Assembly: GCA_030631875.1 (NCBI GenBank)
Contig: DAOVKH010000002.1
Span: forward strand, 1-27,697
Source of the DNA: Deltaproteobacteria bacterium
GTDB lineage: Bacteria; Desulfobacterota; GWC2-55-46; DRQE01
Direction: 5' to 3'
Length of the DNA stretch: 27,697 nucleotides
Program-made: the position numbers and the translations under genes
Notes under the pieces: generated by a model
Told to the model about the DNA's origin: nothing
Seen by the model: only the letters and a program-made list of their open reading frames with translations
Database searches by the model: none
Part shown: piece after piece, positions 22,076-27,697 of the stretch
Layout of the letters: every line of letters starts with the position of its first letter
Numbering within the stretch: the first letter of the stretch is position 1

Positions 22076-23374
22076 CTAAGGTTTCTCTATCTTCTCAAGC
22101 CCACCCATATACGGCCTCAATACCTCAGGCACTGTAACCGAGCCGTCGGCTTGCTGGAAGTTTTCAAGTATCGCCACAAGCGTACGCCCGACGGCCAGCC
22201 CACTACCGTTAATAGTGTGTACTAAGACGGGCTTCTTGCTACCACCTCCGCTATCATCCGGTCGATACCTTATCGCCGCCCTACGGGCCTGAAAGTCTTC
22301 AAAATTAGAGCAAGATGAAATCTCTCTGAAGGTATCTTGCCCGGGAAGCCATACCTCTAAGTCGTAGGTCTTTGCCGAAGAAAAACCAATGTCTCCGGTG
22401 CATAGCGTAACGACCCTGTAGTGAAGGCCAAGGCGTTTTAAAATTTCTTCTGCATTTGCCGTTAGTGCTTCAAGCTCTTCGTAGCTATCTTCCGGGGTTG
22501 TAAATTTAACGAGCTCTACCTTATTGAATTGATGTAAACGTATGAGACCCTTTACATCCTTACCGTAACTTCCGGCCTCTTTTCTAAAGCATGGCGTGTA
22601 GGCCGTGTACTTTATAGGAAGCTCGTCCAATATCTCTTCCCTGTGTATGTTCGTAACGGGAACCTCGGCCGTTGGGATGAGGTAGCTATCGATGCCGTCT
22701 ATCTTAAATTGGTCGTCCTTAAACTTCGGCAACTGCCCTGTGCCTACAAAGCACTCACTCTTCACCATAAATGGAGGAAGTATCTCCGTGTAGCCGTGGT
22801 CGTTTATATGAACGTCTAACATAAAGTTTATTAAGGCTCGCTCCAGGCGCGCGCCACTGCCCTTTAAGAGTGAAAACCTTGCTCCGGCTAACTTACTTGC
22901 CCTATCAAAGTCGAGTATGCCGAGGGCCTCGCCTATATCGGTGTGTTCTTTCGGGGTAAAGGCAAAGTCAGGCTTCTTTCCGATCGTACGCTCAACACGA
23001 TTATCTTCTTCACTCAGCCCAACAGGCACGCTCTCATGCGGCAGGTTAGGTATGGTGAGCATTATCTCCAAGAGTTTATCTTCACACTCGGCAAGCTTTT
23101 TATCTATTGCCTTTATCTCCGCGCCTACGCCCTGCATCTCTTCTATAAGTTTCTCCGTAGCATCTGCGTCGGCCTTCTCCTTCTTAAGCCTGCCGACCTC
23201 TTCGGAGACGGTATTGCGCTTAGCCTTCAAGGCCTCAACCTCGGTTAAGAGCACGCGCCGACCTTCATCGAGGGCCATTAACTCCTCGAGCCCTTTGGCC
23301 GCATCGGTGCCTCGACTTTTAAGGCGCGCGGTAACGGATTCCAAATTATTTCTTATCTCTTTTATATCGAGCAT
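22076..23374 (-). CDS. serS: Seryl-tRNA synthetase
   Basis: A 432-residue class II synthetase that charges tRNA-Ser (and tRNA-Sec) with serine in the cytoplasm; length is typical. The N-terminal antiparallel coiled-coil arm (about 25-105) contacts the long variable arm of tRNA-Ser. The catalytic core has TAEVP (235-239), motif 2 FRKEAGSYGKDVKGLIRLHQF-type sequence around 263-283, the serine-binding FREISSCSNFEDFQARR region (about 349-365) and motif 3 NGSGLAVGRTLVAILENFQ (389-407). It starts at ATG 23374, 11 nt after ubiX, so the two are probably cotranscribed. A cognate tRNA-Ser lies just downstream. Confidence 0.98.
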   Translation of the reverse strand: MLDIKEIRNNLESVTARLKSRGTDAAKGLEELMALDEGRRVLLTEVEALKAKRNTVSEEVGRLKKEKADADATEKLIEEMQGVGAEIKAIDKKLAECEDKLLEIMLTIPNLPHESVPVGLSEEDNRVERTIGKKPDFAFTPKEHTDIGEALGILDFDRASKLAGARFSLLKGSGARLERALINFMLDVHINDHGYTEILPPFMVKSECFVGTGQLPKFKDDQFKIDGIDSYLIPTAEVPVTNIHREEILDELPIKYTAYTPCFRKEAGSYGKDVKGLIRLHQFNKVELVKFTTPEDSYEELEALTANAEEILKRLGLHYRVVTLCTGDIGFSSAKTYDLEVWLPGQDTFREISSCSNFEDFQARRAAIRYRPDDSGGGSKKPVLVHTINGSGLAVGRTLVAILENFQQADGSVTVPEVLRPYMGGLEKIEKP

Positions 23375-23385
23375 TCTTTAACGCC

Positions 23386-24006
23386 CTAACCCTTCCATCT
23401 GTTATATAGATCGTTCTCTATGTCGAGCGCATCTAAGACCTTGCCAACTATAAAGTCTACCATATCTTCTATTGTCTTTGGTTTATTATAAAATGCCGGC
23501 ATCGCAGGTATTGTAATAACGCCGGTGCGGGCAAGCTTCAACATATTTTCGAGGTGTATGGTACTAAGCGGCGTCTCTCTTGGAACAATTACGAGTCGCC
23601 CGCCTTCTTTTATAATACAATCGGCGGCGCGCTCTATCAAGTTACCGGATATGCCGCAGGCAATCCTCGCGACACTTCCCATCGATGCCGGAATAACGAT
23701 CATCGTCTTCTGACGTGACGATCCGCTCGCGAACCTTACCGTCAGGTCGTCGTGGGCATTATAATTGAGCGCTCCTTTTAATGCGGAACTCTCCCTTGCC
23801 TTTAGGTAATCCAATACGACTGCGCCCGCATCACCCTTACCCGCTACATCTATCGCAAGTTCTTCTTTTAGAAGAAGCTTGCCCGCAGGGGATATAATAA
23901 GCTCAACATCACTACCCCTTAAGAGGAGCTCTTCTGTGAGCCTCATGCCATAAGCAGCACCGCTTGCGCCCGTTATCGCCACTATGTAAGAAGATGCGCC
24001 CGTCAT
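23386..24006 (-). CDS. ubiX: Flavin prenyltransferase UbiX
   Basis: A 206-residue flavoprotein that joins a dimethylallyl group to FMN, making prenylated FMN for UbiD-type decarboxylases. Motifs: Rossmann-like ITGASGAAYG (11-20), SGSSRQ (94-99), the IPASMGSVARIACGI segment (105-119) where many homologues have CSM, NLIERAADCIIKE, RETPLSTIHLENML (143-156) and PAMPAFYNKPKTIEDMVDFIVGK (167-189). The Cys-to-Ala change at the CSM position is a variation rather than obvious loss of function. The start has AAGGAAGG 5 nt before ATG. No ubiD is in the window, so its decarboxylase partner is elsewhere. Confidence 0.95.
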   Translation of the reverse strand: MTGASSYIVAITGASGAAYGMRLTEELLLRGSDVELIISPAGKLLLKEELAIDVAGKGDAGAVVLDYLKARESSALKGALNYNAHDDLTVRFASGSSRQKTMIVIPASMGSVARIACGISGNLIERAADCIIKEGGRLVIVPRETPLSTIHLENMLKLARTGVITIPAMPAFYNKPKTIEDMVDFIVGKVLDALDIENDLYNRWKG

Positions 24007-24035
24007 TTAACCTTCCTTTATATTAAGAAAATTGC

Positions 24036-24062
24036 AAAAAACTCCGCCCAAGCCGCACGGAG
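24036..24062 (-). terminator. Candidate weak terminator or attenuator before ubiX
   Basis: On the minus strand CTCCG ... CGGAG followed by TTTTTT. The stem is only 5 bp with an 11-nt loop, so it may be leaky. It separates the hsp20-DUF1844 pair from ubiX-serS. Confidence 0.4.
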
Positions 24063-24106
24063 ACAAAGAGTCTCTGGCCTATTATAGTGCCTACTTATAT
24101 GAATTT

Positions 24107-24424
24107 TTACTTGTCTTTAGTAGCGGCAGCGGTAGCGTCTATATACTTAAGGCGCAGGCTTGAGAGGACATCTTCCAGTAACTTAGATTCATCTTCCGTT
24201 AGGTTACCCTTTGTCTTATCCTTAAGAACATCTATCAGGTCTATCGTGTGTCTTGCAAGGGTCAGGTTCTTTTCACTCTCGCCTGTCTCGGGGTTTTTTA
24301 TCTCGCCAAGATTAAAGAGTGCGCTCGTGGACATTGAAAGTAAGAATGTCGTAAAGTCCGCAGGCGGCAACGTGCTATCCGTACCAGCCTGAGCCTCTTC
24401 TTTTTTATTTATATCTTCGGACAT
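24107..24424 (-). CDS. DUF1844 family protein
   Basis: A 105-residue soluble protein of unknown function. The family signature is clear: PPADFTTFLLSMSTSALFNL (21-40), GEIKNPETGE, NLTLARHTIDLIDVLKDKT (53-71) and KGNLTEDESKLLEDVLSSLR. The N-terminus (SEDINKKEEAQ) is polar and disordered-looking. It lies 12 nt after the small heat-shock gene and is probably cotranscribed with it. DUF1844 genes are common near housekeeping loci in Deltaproteobacteria and Acidobacteria, which supports the taxonomic guess; the biochemical role is not established. Confidence 0.9.
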   Translation of the reverse strand: MSEDINKKEEAQAGTDSTLPPADFTTFLLSMSTSALFNLGEIKNPETGESEKNLTLARHTIDLIDVLKDKTKGNLTEDESKLLEDVLSSLRLKYIDATAAATKDK

Positions 24425-24436
24425 AGTCTTATCTCT

Positions 24437-24940
24437 CTACTTCTTCTCTTTTATTTTGGATTTTGCCTTGGGTTTTGCTTTGGTCTTTGGTTTTGTCTTG
24501 GCCTTTGGAGCGACCTTCACCTTAACGCTCTTCTTGGTGGCCTTTGCCAATCTAATCTCAAGTATGCCGTTATCGAGCGTTGCCTCGACCTTACCCTTAC
24601 CGCCAACCACCTCGGTGGTTAGGTTAAATACACGTCGAAATGTCCCGTGAGCCGACTCCATCCTGTGGCATTGTTCTTCCTTTAAGTTCTTTGCGAGTTT
24701 TTTCGTTCCGGCAAGTATAAGCTCTTGCCCTTTGACCGCGACATTTATATCCTTCATTTTTACGCCCGGCAACTCGACCTTCAATATAATATGGCTGTCT
24801 GTCTCAAGTATATCGGTCGGCGGAGACCAGAGGCCTTCCGGCCCACCCGAGTACATTGAAAGTGCTTCGTCAAAGACACGCGTCATGCGTTCCTGAAGAA
24901 AGAGCAAGTCCTTAAATGGTATCCACTTTAAAAATGCCAC
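24437..24940 (-). CDS. Small heat-shock protein (Hsp20/alpha-crystallin) with Lys-rich tail
   Basis: A 167-residue ATP-independent chaperone. GTG at 24940 is chosen as start because GGG lies 7 nt upstream; the in-frame TTG at 24946 is only one base after that sequence. The alpha-crystallin domain spans about 40-142, with KVELPGVKMKDI, HRMESAHGTFRRVFNL and the A-x-x-x-NGILEI strand. The usual C-terminal I-x-I/V anchor is not evident. Instead the protein ends in a run of about 25 residues of Lys, Pro, Ala and Thr (APKAKTKPKTKAKPKAK...). A strong promoter lies upstream, so it heads a unit with DUF1844. No CIRCE-type HrcA operator was seen. Confidence 0.93.
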   Translation of the reverse strand: MAFLKWIPFKDLLFLQERMTRVFDEALSMYSGGPEGLWSPPTDILETDSHIILKVELPGVKMKDINVAVKGQELILAGTKKLAKNLKEEQCHRMESAHGTFRRVFNLTTEVVGGKGKVEATLDNGILEIRLAKATKKSVKVKVAPKAKTKPKTKAKPKAKSKIKEKK

Positions 24941-25007
24941 AACCAATCCCTTTCTTCTTCTAAGTCCGAGAGAACCCTCTTAAATACTTCTTAAAGTGCA
25001 GATTTAT

Positions 25008-25036
25008 ATTATGATACTTCACCCATAGATTGTCAA
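25008..25036 (-). promoter_or_regulatory. Promoter of hsp20-DUF1844
   Basis: On the minus strand a perfect TTGACA (25036-25031) and CATAAT (25013-25008) are spaced 17 bp. The TTGACA contains the stop codon of the upstream TPR gene. The predicted leader to the GTG start is about 60 nt. Confidence 0.7.
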
Positions 25037-25914
25037 GGGGCGGAACTTCTTGCCTTCTTCTCATATGCCTTGGCAAGATTAAGACGCGCGCTTTCGTAAT
25101 ACGGGTTTACGGCAAGGGCCGACTTAAATGCTACTACTGCGTCTTCTATCTTACCAATACTTAGGTAGGCACTGCCCAGGTTATTATACCCTTCGGCGTA
25201 ATCAGGGTTGAGCCTTACCGTCTCCTTAAATTCATCTATAGCCTCGCTCGTACGCTTGAGCTTAAAGTATACTATGGCCAAATTATTGCGCGCCCTGGCA
25301 TGAAAAGGGCTTAAGACTACGGCACGCTCAAGGTATTCTACGGCCTCCTCTGAGCGATTTAATTGAAGGTATACATTACCGAGGTTATAGACGGCCTCTG
25401 AATGGTCGGGCAACTGATCCAAGACTTTTTTATAGGCCTCCTCGGCCTCTACCATAAGCCCGGCGTTAAAGTATAGGTTGCCTATATTATTATAGGCTAT
25501 GACGTACCCTGAATCGACCTCTATTGCCAGCCTATACTCTGCCATCGCCGCCTCTATGCGACCGGTCTCGGCGTAAACAAGACCCAGATTATTGTACGTG
25601 CCGGCAAAGTCAGGCTCCAGTATAATGGCCTTCTTATAGTGCGCTTCGGCCTTATCCATGACCGCCATGGCGAAGTAAGTCAGGCCGAGGTTATTCTGAG
25701 GGCGCGCCTTTGCCGAAGAGTTTTCTGTGGCATCCTGCCATATGGAGAGTTCGTCCGCCCACTTAAAGTTTCTCATAAAGGTAAAGACGCCGACGATAAA
25801 GAGAAAGACCAATACGGCTACGATAACGCCTCTGCCACCTGCGACGACAGAACTGCCTTGGTCATGCTTTGGTAATGGCGGCCTCGACCTCTTTTCTCTG
25901 CTCTTCTTCCCCAT
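25033..25914 (-). CDS. Membrane-anchored TPR protein
   Basis: A 293-residue protein with a short basic cytoplasmic N-terminus (MGKKSREKRSR), one transmembrane helix (about 29-47) and then six complete 34-residue TPR units plus a partial seventh, running from about 63 to near the C-terminus. Most units carry N-N-L/I-G-x-x-Y at the start and P-D/F-Y at the end. Such proteins are scaffolds; the domain probably faces the periplasm given the positive-inside N-terminus. ATG 25914 is preferred over an in-frame TTG at 25941 because an AGGG lies 8 nt upstream. It follows rsmE by 68 nt and precedes the hsp20 promoter; the partner is unknown. Confidence 0.9.
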   Translation of the reverse strand: MGKKSREKRSRPPLPKHDQGSSVVAGGRGVIVAVLVFLFIVGVFTFMRNFKWADELSIWQDATENSSAKARPQNNLGLTYFAMAVMDKAEAHYKKAIILEPDFAGTYNNLGLVYAETGRIEAAMAEYRLAIEVDSGYVIAYNNIGNLYFNAGLMVEAEEAYKKVLDQLPDHSEAVYNLGNVYLQLNRSEEAVEYLERAVVLSPFHARARNNLAIVYFKLKRTSEAIDEFKETVRLNPDYAEGYNNLGSAYLSIGKIEDAVVAFKSALAVNPYYESARLNLAKAYEKKARSSAP

Positions 25915-25968
25915 AAATAAAACCCTACTCCATATCAACAAGCAGATATTAACTCAACCTATATTGAA

Positions 25969-25985
25969 TAGGGGCTCTGCCCCTA
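25969..25985. other. Hairpin overlapping the rsmE stop codon
   Basis: taggggc-tct-gccccta forms a perfect 7-bp stem with a 3-nt loop and includes the rsmE TAG stop. On the minus strand it is followed by ATTCAATAT, too poor a U-tract for a confident terminator. A 20-bp imperfect direct repeat flanks it (25923-25942 and 25981-26000; 18 of 20 identical). Confidence 0.45.
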
Positions 25986-26741
25986 CCCCATATCACCAAG
26001 GGCGTATTGAAGGGCAGTCACGGCCGCTATGGCGGCCGTCTCGGCGCGAAGCACACGCTTGCCAAAGCCTCCTGCCACAAAACCCTTCTCGCAAATATCC
26101 TTAAGCTCCGCCTCTGTAAAGCCACCTTCCGAGCCTATGAGCAATACTACCTCATTAGAGCCTTCAGGAAGGTTACTTAGAATATCCTTTAAAGACACCT
26201 TGCCTTCATCGTGTAATACGACCTTAAGTAAAGCCTCTTGCTTCAGAGCGTCACTCAGGGTTATAAAGCCCACCTCCGGCACTACGGAACGCCCACACTG
26301 CTTTATGGCCGAGGCGGCCACACGCTTAAGGCGCGCCAACTTAGCAGTGTATTTTTTACTCTTGCTGTTGGTGAGAGCACCTTTCTTTAGCACGCTGCGC
26401 TCCGTCTCGTAGAAAAATATTTTATTCACTCCAAGCTCCGTGGCCTTTTCGACCACAAGCTCCGGCTTCATTAATTTTGTCATCCCCTGAATGAGCGTTA
26501 TCTTAAGTGGCGATTCATTCAGATTATTATCCCACGAAAGAGGCCTCAATATCGCCAGATTTTTAGTAATACTTTCTACCACGGCGCGACACGTTAGCCC
26601 CTTGCCGTTGAGCACCTCTATCTCCGTGCCTTCGGTTATACGAAGCACGTTGCTTAGGTGGCGAAACTCCGCGCCGCTTAAGGCCAAGGCATCGGTCGTC
26701 TCGACCATATCTTCTAAGAAAAACCTCCTTGTGGTCGTCAT
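25983..26741 (-). CDS. rsmE: 16S rRNA (uracil-1498-N3)-methyltransferase RsmE
   Basis: A 252-residue SPOUT-class enzyme that methylates U1498 of 16S rRNA using S-adenosylmethionine. The N-terminal PUA-like part has HLSNVLRITEGTEIEVLNG. The knot domain contains QGMTKLMKPELVVEKATELG, RVAASAIKQCGRS, LLIGSEGGFTEAE (canonical G-P-E-G-G-F with Ser for Pro) and the terminal LRAETAAIAAVTALQY. Length matches the family. Its ATG overlaps the prmA stop by 4 nt (ATGA), so the two are translationally coupled. Confidence 0.96.
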   Translation of the reverse strand: MTTTRRFFLEDMVETTDALALSGAEFRHLSNVLRITEGTEIEVLNGKGLTCRAVVESITKNLAILRPLSWDNNLNESPLKITLIQGMTKLMKPELVVEKATELGVNKIFFYETERSVLKKGALTNSKSKKYTAKLARLKRVAASAIKQCGRSVVPEVGFITLSDALKQEALLKVVLHDEGKVSLKDILSNLPEGSNEVVLLIGSEGGFTEAELKDICEKGFVAGGFGKRVLRAETAAIAAVTALQYALGDMG

Positions 26742-27610
26742 CGCCTGTCAGCCTTCTTAAGAATAAAGCTCGTCCACTCGCCAGAATTTAGCCTCTTATA
26801 TAGTTTCATGGTGCTGTAGCCTTCCAACAACTCATCGCCCTCGCTCTTAAGTATACCGGAGAGGATGAGATAGCCGCCGGGCCTTACTCTGCCTATTAAT
26901 TCATTCTTCATGCCGGACAATATCGACGAAAGTATGTTGGCAACGACTACGTCATATCGCCCTGTTATCTGTGAGATATCTTTTCCGCTAATCGAAAAGG
27001 TAAGATTATTTTCTCGACGATTTTTACGCGCCACACTCAAAGCGACAGGGTCATTGTCTATACCGAGCACTTCTTTAACGCCGAGGAGCTTTGCCGCTAC
27101 GGCGAGTATGGCACTACCCGTACCGACATCTAAGAGTTTTACCTTCTTAGGATTTAATTTACCACCTCGCGCCAACAAGAGTGCCAATGCTCTCATACAC
27201 ATTCTGGTCGTATCGTGAGAGCCGGTGCCAAAGGCTTGGCCCGGATCGAGCGTTATTAGCTTATGGTTTGACTTTACCTTGGCATTGCTCCAGGTCGGCC
27301 TTATGAAGAACCCGGCGACGGCCATTGTCTTAACGGAGCGCTTCCACCTGAGCGGCCAATCTTCATCAATATAATCGAGGAAAGAAAACTTCCAGCCGAT
27401 TTTCTTTAGAGATCTACTTAACTCACCCTTAGAGCCTGCAAATACCTCCGGCTCGATATAGGCCTTTAATTGCAAGCCTTGAGAGGTGTCTGCTTCAAGT
27501 ACGCCGGAAACGCCGGCGTCGGTAAGCACTTGAGCCGCTTCGTCCTTACGACTCTTCGGCCCTGTGGCTAAAAGTTCTATCCATTCTTTTACGATAGACT
27601 GCTTTACCAT
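26738..27610 (-). CDS. prmA: Ribosomal protein L11 methyltransferase PrmA
   Basis: A 290-residue class I SAM methyltransferase that trimethylates ribosomal protein L11. The N-terminal substrate-recognition domain (about 1-100) is followed by the signature DPGQAFGTGSHDTTR (122-136), SAM motif I LLDVGTGSAILA (159-170), acidic motif II GIDNDP (183-188) and the catalytic-site VVVANILSSIL (221-231). ATG at 27610 gives a normal family length, though no strong Shine-Dalgarno precedes it. prmA-rsmE is a widespread gene pair; here they overlap by 4 nt. Confidence 0.96.
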   Translation of the reverse strand: MVKQSIVKEWIELLATGPKSRKDEAAQVLTDAGVSGVLEADTSQGLQLKAYIEPEVFAGSKGELSRSLKKIGWKFSFLDYIDEDWPLRWKRSVKTMAVAGFFIRPTWSNAKVKSNHKLITLDPGQAFGTGSHDTTRMCMRALALLLARGGKLNPKKVKLLDVGTGSAILAVAAKLLGVKEVLGIDNDPVALSVARKNRRENNLTFSISGKDISQITGRYDVVVANILSSILSGMKNELIGRVRPGGYLILSGILKSEGDELLEGYSTMKLYKRLNSGEWTSFILKKADRR

Positions 27611-27639
27611 GAAGACTACCGACCTTGTTTATTATTTAG

Positions 27640-27660
27640 AAGCCGCCCCTGCGGGGGCTT
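27640..27660. other. GC-rich hairpin upstream of prmA
   Basis: aagcc(g)ccc-ctgc-gggggctt can form an 8-bp stem with one bulge. No good U-tract follows on either strand. It may be the end of a gene outside the window or part of the prmA leader. Confidence 0.35.
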
Positions 27661-27697
27661 AACGTAGAGTGCGGAGATTTATCGAGCCGGCCTGTTA

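Overview
The window looks like chromosome from a Gram-negative, free-living bacterium, most probably a member of the former Deltaproteobacteria (Desulfobacterota-like). This placement is an inference. It rests on the prmA-rsmE-TPR-hsp20-DUF1844-ubiX-serS housekeeping block, a GEMM-I cyclic-dinucleotide riboswitch, a CheC-type phosphatase, several hybrid kinases and moderate base composition. I saw no transposase, integrase, phage gene or CRISPR array.

Region 1 (1-13058, minus strand) is a probable three-gene operon of exported proteins. In transcription order these are a glycine-rich secreted protein, a 3,697-residue multidomain surface protein, and a small secreted protein cut off by the window edge. 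The giant protein carries a signal peptide, LamG, Ig-like and fibronectin III modules, a Cys-rich linker, PKD, a peptidoglycan-binding domain and a lysozyme-like C-terminus.

Region 2 (13059-14420) is a 1.36 kb regulatory interval. It holds a clear GEMM-I (c-di-GMP-I class) riboswitch on the minus strand, followed by a 28-nt perfect palindrome with a U-rich tail acting as terminator. It also has a further foldable segment in the 365-nt leader, a dispersed repeat ending in a long hairpin, and a probably decayed small ORF.

Region 3 (14421-21600) is signal transduction. A REC-HD-GYP protein (predicted c-di-GMP phosphodiesterase) is convergent with a BvgS-like SBP-PAS-HisKA-REC-HPt kinase. Next comes a CheY / CheC-like / PAS-PAS-HK-REC operon with its own strong promoter.

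Region 4 (21601-27697, minus strand) is housekeeping. It contains a second copy of the dispersed repeat, tRNA-Ser(UGA) with its own promoter, serS, ubiX, a DUF1844 gene, a small heat-shock protein with a Lys-rich tail, a TPR membrane protein, rsmE and prmA.

The most interesting reading is a compact local circuit. A periplasmic-binding-type sensor kinase sits beside an HD-GYP phosphodiesterase, which sits beside a c-di-GMP riboswitch, which leads into a giant surface/cell-wall protein operon. The individual parts are visible in the sequence; the wiring between them is inference.
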